DNA of 64,000 bases, taken from NCBI GenBank assembly GCA_037833965.1, contig AP031357.1, positions 14,466,001-14,530,000 on the forward strand. The letters run 5' to 3'. This document shows, in pieces, positions 24,163-37,700 of this stretch. This stretch comes from Marchantia polymorpha subsp. ruderalis. Its lineage: Eukaryota; Streptophyta; Marchantiopsida; Marchantiales; Marchantiaceae. How positions within the stretch are numbered: the stretch's first letter is position 1; the number at the start of each line of letters is the position of its first letter. Below the pieces are notes generated by a model. It did not search any database. It was given only the letters and a program-made list of their open reading frames with translations, and was not told the origin of the DNA. The translations under genes were made by a program, and so were the position numbers.

Positions 24163-25900
24163 CTAGGCTAGTTCGAACTTAACAGTATGCGCTTCAACCG
24201 CAGTCTGATCTATCCTATCTATATGTCCGGCTACTTCTCCTTCGCTTCCGTCCGAATCATCTTCCTCGATGTACTCTGTCAACTGCCAGTGACCATGCAC
24301 ATGATTAGTCTTAGGGTTCTTGATAGTACCGCACTTGTCCTCGTGCTTAGGGATGTGCTCTTTCATCAATGACTCCAAATTCTCCTTGGACTTGCTTATC
24401 TATTCCTCCGACAGCAGTACTTGACGAGGCATCGTCTAATTATGGGGTCAAGCAAGACGGCAATGACGTGAATTTGATAGATGATGAACTTTTCCTCGAT
24501 TAAGTGTCAAATGATCGGCTTGATGGCGAGGATGTGATCTGAGTCCTTTGCAATTTTACTATTGGTGCCGTCACTCGCCGTGTGACACACATCCTCAGTG
24601 ATCATATCGCAATGAAGGAGTAGGATGCGCCTGAAGTTGCACACGGGTTGAAGCGTCGACTATTTGAATACCTTCATGGCGAGGATCGCCTCTTGGAACT
24701 GCTAAAAAACATGATGAGCTCTAGCAGAAACTCCTCGTCAATCTTTGTGATCTTCGTCGACTTCTTGACGGTCAACGTCACCACGAGCTGCTTATAAGCA
24801 TCCACGATGGTGCTCAGACACTTTAACGAAGAATTCCATCACATAACGTTCTCATGCTTGATCGTCTTATCTAGCTCTTCTTGAAGACCATCCTGCTTGA
24901 CATATGTGGCGAGCGCCTTGCAGTGATCGATCAGATTGAATAAATCTGGAGAGGATTCATAATGCTTGTAGAGTGGGACGGTATTCTTGCCATCGACTTG
25001 CTTCGTTGTCTTGACGAACATTGTCATGATAATTGTTGTGATGATGTGATCGATGCAGGAGGACTAGTTATAATAGCTCGGTATAGCATCTTGTGTGTGC
25101 ATGTTAGACCCTCGATCGTTGAGGACGGTCACACTAGCAGGATCCGTGATAGAAAATTGTTCCAGTATAGACGAGACCCTGGTCGAGACTATGCGAGTAG
25201 TGTGATTTTTGAAGAACAAACAACATGCCAAGATGTGATGGTGCAGAATGAAATCACAATTGATCAGGTGGCTCGTGGCAGACATGAATGAGGTCTTATT
25301 GATATCGTTGGTTCAGATATTGGTTGTACTCGACATCTTAATGCTTGACTCGACGTGCTTGAGGATCTCGGTCGCCAAAGTCTTGCGCCCTTGAGCAGCT
25401 TGATCGGCGATGTTGCGGATGATGGTGATTGGAGCAGGAAGCAGCTCGACGATGTTCAAGTTGCGCGAGGAGTTAACGCCGATGTTCAGTATTGTCTGTG
25501 TGTAAGCCTTGAAACCGCTGGCCTTGACCATGTGGAACGTACAGATGTCCTTGGCACACATGTTGGCAGCTGTATCCAAGACAAGCCTCTTCTCAACCTG
25601 GGTTGGTGCTCTATGCGTCGCGAAAGCTGCCAACGACTACTTGTTGATTATCGTGAAACATACGTGTTTAGCCAGTTTTGGTTTTGGAATCGAACACGTA
25701 CACCGACATGCAGGTGTTACAGGATTGAATCATTGAACTTGGCGAGCTTCTTAGTGGCCAACTCGACGACGTTCAAGAATTGCTTTCACACATCTGACAT
25801 GTGCCAATTACTATGCGCTTTTCGCCCGAAGAACACAAGTATGGGCTTGAGTAGGTCAGCTTAGACGTTGGACTTGAAAGCATTGACATCCTTGGGCTTG
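24163..25900 (-). pseudogene. hAT-like transposase relic (minus strand)
   Basis: Read right to left, broken frames spell successive pieces of a hAT-type transposase. They include a Cys/His-poor N-terminal part with 'LPAPITIIRNIADQAAQGRK' (about 25.4 kb), 'LYKHYESSPDLFNLIDHCKA' (about 24.95 kb), then 'ENVM, stop, WNSSLKCLSTIV'. In the last piece the stop (24841-24839, TGA) replaces the Arg of the hallmark RWNS motif. 'HVIAVLLDPIIRRCLVKYC' follows near 24.45 kb, like the Y..A.LLDPR block. The end is an acidic tail (EEDDSDGSEGEV, about 24.27 kb). Several frameshifts and stops; certainly inactive. Terminal inverted repeats were not identified. Confidence 0.6.
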
Positions 25901-27400
25901 GACATCGATGTCAAGGAGGAAGCCTACATTAGGATTGCGGGATGTGGAATGGACACGGCGTTGTAAACCCTAAATGGTTTCTTTTTATAGGATATGTTCG
26001 CAATGCTGATTGTCCCATTGTCAATGGGGGCCATCAGTAATTTTGCGCCTCCATACTATAAATAGATACCCTAATGTACACGTCAACCCAAAAACGGAAC
26101 GGTATCAAACCGTGCCCGCAAATCTAGAATCGTACTCATTCATACACTACAGGTACGGGCGGTTAAGGTTCGGTTTTCGGGTTTGGGTACTCGATGTTAC
26201 ACTCTTGGTATACATCTTATGTTCTAGTTATATAAAAGAAATCGGCTACAGTATAACACAGAAGAAGAATACCAACTCGAAGCCGAGGAGCAATGTTATG
26301 TCGTGGAGTATAGTATCACATGAGATAGTTACTATTATCCAAAAACTTGTATCATAAAATTCATATAATTCTACTTTGAAGATAAAAAAAATCATGAAAA
26401 TATGAGTAAGAGTATAAAAACATCTATTGGACATGAATTGTTCACAATGATATATTAACTTTATTATCAATTTCTTAGAATGGAAAGTATAAGATGCTTT
26501 AGAACTCAAATTTTTTATGAAACTGATCATTTTTTGACAAAATTCAGATTCATATTTCATATAAGAAAAAATAATGTTTTTCTTACAACATATAATTCAT
26601 ATAAAATATATAATTATATTTTTATAATAAAAAATAATTAATTTTTTTTCAATAATAAAAATTTCTTATATGGAATTCAGTGTTATATCATAAGAATAAA
26701 AATATCTTTAAAAATATTCTAGGAAACAACTTAAAGTTTTTTATTAGAAAATATAATGATCTAACAGAATTGACAAAAATGCATTTATGTTAAAAAAAAT
26801 TAAAACATTGTAAATATAACTCACGTACCAATTAATATCAAAGCTTGTGGTATTAATAATAGTTTATAAATTTCTATAATTAGTCTTGAGGTTGAATGGA
26901 TAGAATCCAACCTACTCGCAACTTTTATTGCAGGCATTAAGGCTAGTTTCATAATGCTTGATCTGTGCATATGCTAATAATTGCTCAAATTCTCTAAAAA
27001 ACGTCGTTTGAGCAAGAAGAGTAAGCGCAAGTGGTAACATCTCAATATCATTAGCGACAACTTTCAAATTAACAAGGTATGAAATCATCGATGTTCTAGC
27101 TTGTAGATATAGAAACGAACTAGAATCATTCCTCATTAATTCTAGTGTAAGTTCATGAGTGCTGTAGCCACAAAGTTAAAAATTTGGCTTCGTGTTTTAG
27201 ATAGGCTTATGAACAAACCTCCTTAAATTTGGCAACGGCCCCTTGAATGCCAAAACTGCCGAATGTAACGGTACCGAGTACGCCAAAAATAAAACCGCAA
27301 AAATGAGTGAGTGTATTGTTTATGTTGTAAAGTGTAAAGAGTAAACTGGCTTTGGCTAAGTTGAACACGGACACACATCATTTACCATTTACCATCACTT
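25901..27400. other. AT-rich spacer between two hAT-like relics
   Basis: 26.3-26.9 kb is very AT-rich. A degenerate telo-box (AAACCCTAAA) sits near 25.97 kb. A minus-strand frame at 27136-26912 has no recognised motif. Nothing else seen. Confidence 0.4.
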
Positions 27401-27407
27401 CGCGAGG

Positions 27408-29353
27408 ATGGTGATGTCAATCAACAAGGTGCTAGCAAACTCGAAAGCTCACGGCACACCGTTTCAAGCAAAGCATGAAGTCGAGTATGGCTTGAAGGTG
27501 GTGTCCCGAGATGCAAAGGGTTTCGTTGACCGTGTACAGTTCCAATTCTGCTGTTTCCATGGCCGGAGCAGGTTCTTGGTGCTAAACGCAAGCTTACCCA
27601 GAACATCAAACTCTTTGCACCATCTTACCGAACAGACAACTATCAAGTCCATCACAAAGAGGCTCACGTGGACAAGTGGATCTAGTACAAGGCAATCTCA
27701 TTTGAGGACAAGAGAGTGTTCTTCAACAAGCGGCCGGAGTTCAAGGACACGTTGTTCTTCTTCTTCGATGACGCGAGCTTCACACTGATATTTACCATAA
27801 GTACGCACATTGTTAAAATTCTGATTGGCGAGTTGTTCATGCACTCCGAGGACGAAACGATCTTGGCCGAAATAGCGTTGAAGCTGTTTCGGCGTAAGGA
27901 GGATGGCAGCTACAACGTCACGATCAAAACGCCGCTTAGTTATTAGTTCATGATTCAGCACACGTCAGCTGGGCTGTCGTTTAGGCAGACCGCCATCGCC
28001 ATTCAACAACACCAAAAGCTCATCAAGAACGCAAAATTGACTGAAGTGACCGATGCTTTGGTCAGCGGATACGTCCGTATTCTCGTTGCGGTCGCCATGC
28101 AGCATCTAAGGGATCTGATGTCGATGTGAAATTTCAAAAATTTTGTTGATGTGGGCCTTCTCGTTTGCGTGCGACACGAGCACTCACATGGATATTTCAT
28201 TCATGGATCAGCGTTTGCGTCTGGCGGTGGATGGCCTCCTCGTCAACCTGCATTTGCTCGTCATTTCCATGTTTAACTGAAAAATCGCCTTTAGGTAAGT
28301 CAATCTGATCACAAAGGTCATGGACGTTATAATTCCGGCTGGCGCGATAAGCTGATCAGCCTCTCTTCAGATGGTGAAATCACCATGATAGGCTATCGCG
28401 GTGGAGTCATCACTCTGCTCGAGCAACAAGCGACGAATAGTGTCATGCGCGTTTGGTGTCTTGCGCACCAGATGGACCTCATCATGAAGTTGGGGTTCGC
28501 CAGATTGACGATGGGCAATTTGTCAAGGAAACAAATTGATGAGCTGTGCACCTGCGCCGTCAAGCAAATATGATCAACAAAATTGGCTCGGCGTGTCTGA
28601 AGCTGACCAATTTCCAGCTGCACATGGGCAACACGCTCGATTGGATGCTAGCGAAGCGCTTGCGTCTATTGACGCACATTAAGGAGAAAAAACATGTTGA
28701 TGCGCCTACCGAGGTGTGGTATATCGAAGCAACGGCTATTGCGGTAGTGACAGCCATGGTGAACGCGTCGCTTATGAAGATCCAGGCAAATGACGTGATC
28801 ATCTCGTAGTAGCGTATCGAGAACGAATAGATGGTCTGTCGAATGTGCATCCTGGTCTCCGCCAAGCTGTTGTCCGATGATCTCAACCTGGTCGGTGCAG
28901 ATGATGTTCGATCTTTGCGTTGATGGCTTCTAGCGGACTCCTTGATTTACTTCATCGAGGATCAGGGATCATTCGTCCGCGACCTACTTGGTAATCTCAG
29001 TTCATATAGCAAAGTTTTAGTTTGCAGAGCAAGTCGAGGAGATCGAGAGCGATCACCGCTCACTATGTCGAGAGTAAGAATGCGTCAAGACTAAAATTGA
29101 CCAACATGATCACGAGATTATGCTTAACATTGGCTGTAATGACGTCTAGGGCTGCATATCAGATGGATCGTTCCGTTCTTTGATACGATTCTGTTGCGGA
29201 CTTGCCACCGATTTTGCCTACACAGCGTCGGTGGAGTCAGATTTTTCCATATTGAAGTGGGAGAAGAACAATCAGCGGGAGGATTTGACTTGTCTAGCAC
29301 TAGAGGGGGTATTTCAGGCGAAACAGTTTGAACTACTAACGTGTCTACAATGA
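27408..29353 (+). pseudogene. hAT-like transposase relic (plus strand)
   Basis: Begins at ATG 27408 with 'EVEYGLKVVSRDAKG...VQFQFCCFHGR', a degenerate BED-type N-terminus. After a frameshift it continues 'LFAPSYRTDNYQVHHKEAHV' and 'DKWIQYKAISFEDKRVFF'. 'SDGEITMIGYRGG' and 'MRVWCLAHQMDLIMK' (about 28.36-28.49 kb) are the catalytic-core signature of this family (DG..M.G...GV and WC.AHQ.DL). The C-terminus is 'SVESDFSILKWEKNNQRED' plus 'LEGVFQAKQFELL', like the hAT dimerisation region, ending at TGA 29351-29353. In-frame stops (for example TAG at 27944) and frameshifts make it inactive. The family is known from early land plants and oomycetes by general resemblance only. Confidence 0.7.
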
Positions 29354-29590
29354 TAAAACATGGGCATTTGGTTAACTTTGGCCAGTTCCGAATTGAAGAC
29401 CAAGTGGCGTGCCGAAATTAGCTTATTCTCGTTAGATTCGGCGTTTGCCAATTTTACTGAGATCTGCCTATGGACCCAATAATGCAAGTAATGTCGCGCT
29501 TTTCATATGCGGTATACTTCTTTTAGAGTTCCAAGGTGCGAGTCATGAACTATAACTATCTTGAATCCAAAGAATATAAATGGTAAATGG

Positions 29591-31400
29591 TCAGATTTCA
29601 ATCCTACTCAAATCCTTCACCTTAAATGTATACTTTAGCTGATTTTTGCATCTATTCATGTCATATTGATATTTTGACAATATGAGCATGTCATCCACAT
29701 AAAATTGTAGAATTATAAATTTGAAGATTTCTTTATTTAACTTCTTCATGTATATAGAAGAATCATACACACTCTTCAAAAAAGTTTGTGCTTTAAAACA
29801 TTCATCAAATTTTGATTTCACTACCTATGAGCTTGTTTCAATCCATATAATAATTTTAGCAATCTACAAACAAACTTCTTTTGACCTTTCTTCTCAAAGC
29901 CAACTAATTGTATCATGTAGATTTTTTTTACTAGATATCCATAGAAAAGAGCAATTTATACATTCATTTGATTTAGAATTAAACTAAAATATTGCAACTA
30001 ATAAAGAATTGTAGCATATTTTGCTATATGTGAAGATACTTTGTTATGATCCACACATTTGTTTTTATGTGAAATCTTTTATCATCAACATGGCTTTGAA
30101 TATTTGTCACTCAACATTTGATGGATTGTACTTCATCTTATCCATCCATTTGTAATCAATTAAAGCTTGAATTCTAACTAGTTTCACTAAATCTGAGGTC
30201 TTATTATTCATCAACGATTGCATCTTCCGCTCCAAAAAGCATTTCACTCAAGTTTATTAACAAAAGCTTGAACTTTTCCATAAGAAGAAGAATCTCCTTC
30301 TCCAATATCAACATAATGTCATCAGCATACTCAAGATTTAGTAAAGTTGGCTTTGACCTCCAAATATAATCTTATCATGTACTGTAACCTCAAGCATTTC
30401 ATTTCTATAGCTCCACTTAAGGTCTTTTGAGTCTAACTTTTCTGGAGAGATCAAATTTTTTTCATATCAAGTATAAACTTAACTTGAATCAATGTATGTT
30501 TGACTCCATCAAACTCTTGAATCTTAATACATCCAATGCTTTTAGTTCTAGAAGGTTGATCATTTCCATATGAAGTGAATTGTTAGAAAGAAAAAAAAGT
30601 CATAAACTTCTGTAATTAAATAAATTTGATAAGAACAAGCATTATCCACAATCCATACAACATGAACAAATTTAGTTGATTAAAAAAAAAAAACCTCTAG
30701 CATCATAGTCTATCGTCCAGCAAATCATATTGCTTAAGGTAAAATTTTTATACCACATTGATGAACGGAGTATTTCTTTGGTCTTCACATGGCAGTATTT
30801 CTTGTTATGATCTTTCTTTCCATATTTTCAACACATCAATGTCTTACTCTTTAAGGATTTATTCCTAAACTTGGATGTATTCTTTGATTCAAAATAATTG
30901 TCATCCATGTCATTGCAAAAAAATAATTGACCTCAAATCATTTTTAATGTTGTGTAGTATTGGAAGAAGAAAATGAAGGAAAAAACACCATCATCTTTTG
31001 TTGTAAATCATCAATCAATAAAGCATTTACAATCTTGTTAAAAGTTATTGTTTGTTTATCATTATGAAACAAGACGTATGACAGCGCCTTGTAGAAGCAA
31101 ACTATGAACTCAAAAGATCAAATCTACTTTCAGCAATCAGTTTTACTCTCATCAGCAATCTACTTTCTAAGATTTTGAATTTCAATGACAATATTACTAA
31201 TTGCATCAATATGATCTTGAATCTTTGTTCCAAAATCTTTCATCTTGAAGCTCATCATCTTCAAAGAACTGTCAAACAAGTTGTTTGAGAGCTCTTTGCT
31301 ATGAAACCGTTGCTCAAGTATTTTGAATAGGAGAGTATAATTGTCATGCTCATCCATTTACTTTAGAAAAAAAGGTTGTAAATGAAGTTTGAAAATACTC
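29591..31400 (-). pseudogene. Copia retrotransposon relic: gag, knuckle and RT pieces
   Basis: On the minus strand, in the expected order from right to left, a Copia-type gag fragment comes first (31357-31160; 'LKMMSFKMKDFG', 'QDHIDAISNIVIEI'). A degraded zinc knuckle follows near 30.8 kb and a protease-like WIVD region near 30.65 kb. Reverse transcriptase lies at about 30.2-29.59 kb; it includes 'YKWMDKMKYNPSNVE' and the catalytic 'YVDDMLILS', ending in 'KVKDLSRIE'. Protease to RT is under 0.5 kb, so most of the integrase is deleted. Many stop codons; inactive. Confidence 0.75.
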
Positions 31401-32267
31401 ATGACATTTAGGAATTGACTATGACAATATTCTCATCTTTTTTCTAAATGTTTTTCTAGTGGTTTTCATTGTGGATAGATGATTTTGGATTTAGTATTTT
31501 GCCTAAATCTATGATCTAAAGCAAGCATTTCATTTGTCTCTCTCAAAACAAATAGTCATCAAGTCCATTGTATTTAAGTACGTTATATCCTACTTTTTCT
31601 TACTTATTGCCATCATTTCGTTTAATTTAAAATTCAGAATTATTATTTGTATTGTTGAAATGAAATTTTCTTTTCTTTCACTTATTTACTTCTTTTTATA
31701 TTGTCATTCAGTACACTCTGCTTGTTTAGTGTATGCAATGGCAAATATCCACCTTGAACAACACCTTCAATTATTTCATACGCTTTTCGTGAATGAATTA
31801 TATCCATTGTGCTTCAACTCTCACCAAGTTAACCACTACTTCAATGTCATTTCTTGACCATTTAAAAAAAACAGTATGAAAACCGCAATTCGATTCTCAA
31901 ACATTAGCACCAAAGTTCTAGATAGTAATATTCTGTTACATTCTTCCATTAATCTTCTTTGACATATTTGTATGAGTATGTGTGAGACATGCAAAATATT
32001 AATTTTTTTCTTCATATGTTACTCATTATACTTTCTATGAAATCTAGTTCTAAGAAGAATCAGAGCCTTGATGATATATTTTCTTGAACGGTTGTTGAAA
32101 ACCACCCGCATCAACGTGATTCAAACTCAAAGAGATCTTCACTTGAAAGCATGGGGATGATATCATACTGGGATGATAATTGTAGAATCAATATATGACT
32201 AAAGACAGAGTAAATGATACTACCATGAAAATTTGATTGATTGTCTTCCAGATTTCAGGCTAGGAAT
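31401..32267. other. AT-rich DNA between the Copia relic and an LTR-like repeat
   Basis: Probably the old 5' leader of the Copia relic. A 107-codon plus-strand frame (31534-31857) is membrane-like only through AT-rich codons (Phe, Ile, Leu); I do not support it as a gene. Confidence 0.4.
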
Positions 32268-33026
32268 TGTGACTTCAAGGCTGATTTTCACTCAAGTTTA
32301 CTTCAGATGACTTTTTGATAGCTCATCATGGTTTAAAACAGCAAGGATTTTCCAACATGACCGTGTTTCAAACATCTTTTCATACGTGTTTTCCACTCAT
32401 TATTTAAATCCAATCACTCGTAGATACTCCACAATAATAGTGTAACTCAACTTTATATGTATGAAACAAATTTTCACACAATGAACATCTCAAACTTGTA
32501 TGAAATACTCTTCTCTAGCTCTCTATTTACATCATTAAAGATATTATTATAGTAAAATATGGAAATATTATCTAATTTACTTTTATCAAGATAAATCTTG
32601 ATAGATTTGATAGATTTTTATTACATGACAACATATTATTGGGCTACGCAAATCTTCAAAAAGATTTCTTGTCTCAAGGTTGAGGTGGTAATATACTATT
32701 TTAGAACTTCAAAGTTTTAGAACCTTCACTTGCCACTAAATTAATTTTAAATTTTAGTCTAACCAATAAAATTTTCATTATTTAGTTAAATAAATCAAAA
32801 TTGACAATTAATCAAATTATACTTTTTTTGGAAGGTAGATTTTGATAAAAGACAAAATAATAGTGCTCATTCAAATTTTTTAGAACTATCTTAATTATTT
32901 CTCCACGAATAAACATCATTGTTAAACTTAGTCATAATTAACAAACTTAGTCAAAACTAAACCAAATATAATCAACTCTTTCAATTATTATACTAATATT
33001 TCACACATAGAACAACAAATTTTAAA
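32268..33026 (-). repeat. LTR-like repeat, family A, copy 5 (diverged)
   Basis: About 759 bp, starting TGTGACTTCAAGG and ending near TTTCACACATAGAACAAC. It aligns over its whole length with the copies at 56.5, 60.9 and 63.6 kb, but is much more diverged and AT-shifted. The minus orientation is assigned by analogy with the better copies. Confidence 0.65.
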
Positions 33027-34700
33027 AAATTTTGACCATTGGATTGAATCATAGTCGTAGTTTATTCCGATGTACATCCCAAAGCCTATCAACACCAACA
33101 ATACCTCGACTAGCACCTGACCAACAAACAATCAAAACATCTGGCAAAATCAAAGAGTGATACAATTGAACACCAGTCCTACTTTCTTGGTTAGCAAGCT
33201 CCTTGAACACAACGAGGAGCAATGGCATGCATGTGTTAACTACATCAACTTCTTTACAAATTCAACAAACTCTTGATAAGTTGCAAGCAGCAATTAATCT
33301 TGTGCTATTCTCTCAACAATTTGCAATGCGAATGAATGAACTGAAGATGGATAGTTAGCCACTTTGCGGCTTCTTTTCGGTCATCGTTTGCTTTATATTG
33401 CAAACCTGTTCAGTTGGAAGTAGCATTTCCATGTTTGCTATTTGCTTGACAATTCGCAACACAAATAAATAAGCGGATAATGGATTGATCACACAATATG
33501 CTACTTTCTGCGACAGACCATCATAACAATCTAGCCATCTTCTAGTCAGACGTTTTTCTTGTCGTTCCGTTGTTTGTTTCTTTTTTCCCCAATGTGATCA
33601 AGAAATTTTCTTTCGCGTTGATCGACCATCGCTCTAACTCAAAGAAAGTTGTGTAATCTCCATCAGAGTGATTCAAATTTGCTTCAAGCGATCACTTTGT
33701 ACTTCTATTACTCCTTCACTATGCGTCGATCTTCCTTCCATTTGAAATTGCTCATGCAAAACCTTATTTATTTGTTTAAAATAAAATTCTGATTTCACTA
33801 TTTAATAAAACTGAAGTGTTTGAGATTGATTGACTAACATTACATGAAATCATTTTGCATTATACTGAGAAATATTTTTTTTAATTGAAAAAAATAATAT
33901 GCATGATTGAAATTAAAGATTCATGTAATTTTATTCTGTTCTTTACCTAATCCCAAAAAAAAAGTCAGCAGGAGAACGAAAATCTTGTTTATGGAAATCA
34001 TCTCCAAGAAGAAGAGTGCAAAGCTCAAAGTTAATCATAATAAATCTACACATAGTCATAAGTGAATTTCAAAGAATTTATATATATATCCTTGCTCATA
34101 TAACGAATGGTGAATCAAAAAAACACATAAATACTTTTACACATAAATGTCAACTTGAAAATAATGACGGAGACAATATTTCTAATTCAGCCTATTTTTT
34201 ATGCTTCCATTTATATATCTCTCAAGAGACCAAACACATTCTTATCAAGGCAAGTTGAGATACCGCATATAAGCGTCAATAACTAGACCTCAAATGGTTT
34301 AGTTATTTTTTTTAAATTCTTATTTTTAAAGCACATAGAAAAGTCATACATATGCATAAAGAATGGATTATCACATTTCACTGAGGAATTATTGCATGGA
34401 ATGGAAAGAGTGTACAATATAAATCCACTTATTTTGACCTCTATAAATCTCATTTAGATATCCTAGTATCTTTACTCTTCAGCAGATTTTGTTGCATCCT
34501 TCTCTGCGATCACAGCAAGATTGAAGTACTAAAAGGTTAAAGTTTTTCTCATTTCCTAAAGTACATTTAACATGTCAATTCATGAAGACCGGTCAAGGCA
34601 ATGCAATAAGACCAAGATCAATGAATTATGTACGGGGAATCTTCATGAGGGTGACTAATCATCTCTCTGATGTCGAAGCTATAATACGATAAATGCAGAA
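33027..34700. other. AT-rich intergenic DNA
   Basis: No gene recognised. An 80-codon plus-strand frame at 34016-34258 is AT-driven. Confidence 0.4.
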
Positions 34701-37700
34701 ATCGTCATTCAATCATGAAATTGCTTACACTGCCAGAGCCCACTCAAGAAAATGACACCAAGAAGCAGCACATGTCACCATTTGTCAAGCCCGAATACAA
34801 AGCAATAATAAAACTCACGAATAAAAGGCAGGAGGCCGAATCGCTCCGGCGACGACGGCGACGACTACGCCATGGCCTACGTGTTCATGTCATTACGCGA
34901 TGGGAACAACGTACAAGTTGCTGTGTGGCTCCTCCTGGAGCGCCGAGCAGCATTTGCATAACGGTAAGAACGCACGGAGTACGCGACGCCCAAATCCTCG
35001 CAGCGTCCTCCTCCTCCGTCGCGAATCTTTTGACCTGCACAGGAGCCCGGTCACCGGGGCCGAGGCCAAGGCCAAGGCCGAGGGCCGAGGGCCGATTGAT
35101 GGAACCCCACCGACAAGCCGAGCCCGGATGGCTCGGCCCAAGGACTCCGCAACGTTCGAATTGAAGGGCTCGTCTGTGTGTCGGTAGTACTCGAAGACCG
35201 GCGACTGGCGCACTATTGTTCATTTATGTTTTCGGAGGCTCCGAGGACTCCGTTCCCGTCTCCGTGGGATTCGAACACGGCCTGTGATAAAGAGGCGAGG
35301 AAGGAAGAGGAAGGGTTCGGCCGAGGAGTCCAAGGTCCATTTGTCATGGCACACTCGATGGAGATGCTGCAGCGACAGCGACAGCGTGCATCAAATGAAA
35401 TTCCACATTCCCCGTTCCACATTCCACATTCCGAATGAGTACGTTCCTGGCTTTTGACTACGTTACGGAGGATTGGACAGACTTTTGGAGGTCCTTCCGG
35501 AGAAAGGGAACCAGCAGATTCTATTGTGCAATATTCCGAGTGCAATCATCAGGATCGGGATTCCGACTAGCTCTAGCTCGCAACTTCCCAAAGCATATTT
35601 GCTGCTGCTCGTCTTGAAGACCCATTTCTAGAAGGTTGACCGGAGCTCCAGCTTTCTAGAGAAGCTAGAAAGTCCGTTTGAAAAGGTCAGTATCAAAAGT
35701 TGAGTAATAACACGAAATATCCCGAAAGGCCAGAGGAATTAATTAGGGCGGGCGAAAGGATTGGCGAGGGTGAGCAAGAATGTTGCTTTTGTTATCCGCT
35801 CGTAGAAATTGCGAGAGCTCAGATGGATCATATTCGGCTCCGGCTTAACGGCTTATCAATGCCTTCACATGCTTCCACAGCTTTCGTTTGCTTTTCCCAT
35901 TTCTTTCATGGCCTCGATTTTTTATTATTTCACCCTCGCTCATCGAATCCTTCGCCTCTCTCTTTCTCTCTCTTTCTTACATCCATCATTTCCACGCAAC
36001 GAAACGATATTTGTCCCTCATGTCCCACCACAGGACCATGCACGTACGTTCAACGCGCATGTCAAAGCTCTCTCCCACCAACCATCCCCACCCAGGAACA
36101 AACCGAAACCCAAAGAAGCTCGGCAAGATAACGAAGTATCATCCGCGTTAGAAGTGCTTCCTGTTCAACGAAAAAAATGCTGAAATACTGAAGAAGGTCA
36201 GACAAATGCCCCAAGGGACAGAGATTCATGCAGAGGTGCAGGGAGCAGGGAAGGTACAGTTTTGCTGGGCACAGGGCTTAGTTTAGCCCGGCCCAGCCTG
36301 GAGGCGCTGTTGCGGCAGGGCGGCTGAGTCTGGGGCTACCGAAATCTGGAAGCGAGTGCACAGCAGAACATGTCTGCTGCTGGATCCCAGAGCCCACAGA
36401 TCTAAACTTAGTGCTAAACGAGACTCATCAGGCTGCAACTTATGTGCCGTCTGAGTGCGCGAGGAGGGTGTCAGCTGCGTTGGTCATGTAGGGGTTGTTA
36501 TGTTGTGGATTGATGTGGGCATGGGTGTCAGAGATGAGCTCACTTTTGTAGACAAGTCGATGTCACCGCTCTGCTTGCAGACTGAAAGTACAAAGCTTGG
36601 AAAGGCGGAGGAGAACGACAAGACTTCGAGGGCAGGCAGGCATGGAAAAGCAGAACTGTTTGGGAGTGGGTGCTCATGATTCATGAAACCGTCTGAGGGC
36701 TGATGACCCGGCCCGTCTGGAGGGACCACCGAAGCGGGACGAGGACGAGCAGCAGGAAGAGGTTGACGAGGGATGCGCAATGAGGAGACCCAGAGGAGGG
36801 GGAGCTAGCTATAGGTCGATAGCTAAGGATGACAACTTGCACAGGATGGTGGCGCATAGATTTTCGCCCACGACATGTCCAACGTCGAGCTCTAGATTTT
36901 TCGGAGGATGACGAGTGGCAATCTTGCGAAGCCAACCGTGCGACTGCGGTGGAGCAACGAGGTTGCCATATTTGTCACGCCGAGGTTATTCGCCAGCTCT
37001 CCATTATCTGCGTCGGACGTGCTACCGAGAGAGGATGGCAGACAAATCGTGAGAGAAAAATAAGAAGAAAAATGCCCCATAGTACCACACCCATCTGGCA
37101 ATTCCGCCACTCACAAAACTTCACCTCGGGTGATTGGAATGCCTCGCAACTATCAAGGAATTCCTTCCAATCCTTCATCATGTCTCCCGGTCTCCCAACA
37201 CCGAGGGACGAGGATGTGGGAGGCTGTGGACCATGTCATGCTGCATCGCCCATGAGCCCAGAGCGTGAGGAGAGTGCACGAGCTCATCATGCCCCAAACA
37301 AGCAGGACGATCGGATATACAGTGGGGCATGGCACCGGAAGATAATTGGAACGGGTGACTAGGAAAGGGGAAAAGGCTGACAGCAGGTTCGAGGTCCGGG
37401 GTCCATGGGAGGAGGTGTCCAGCTCACAGGACGAGGAAGGGGGACGCAGCTCAGTCAGACATGGAACTCGACGCTGATCATCAGCTGGAGATGGTGGACT
37501 CCTTCGGGTAATATCGAGGCTGCTGCACCGGGCTGTGGCTTATTCATTGGACGGTTATGGCCAACATGCCCCATTGAGCAAAGCACTGCTGGCTTGGCAC
37601 ACGAAATGAAAAGATGATTGTCAACCCGCCACTGCTCGCGGGTGCTCGTCCTCGGTCCTCGGCTCTCAGTGCTCCTCACTGTAGGTATGGTCCACCGGGC

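Noticed and set aside
31534-31857. 107-codon hydrophobic plus-strand frame
   Set aside because: Hydrophobicity follows from AT-rich codons, and it is antisense to a Copia relic's leader.
35250-35290. Possible tRNA T-arm (GTGTTCGAATCCCAC on the minus strand)
   Set aside because: The loop would be nine bases instead of seven, and no anticodon or acceptor stem could be fitted around it.
36829-37362. 177-codon ATG-started plus-strand frame
   Set aside because: GC-rich background makes long frames common, opposing frames are also open, and no domain or splice context is recognisable.
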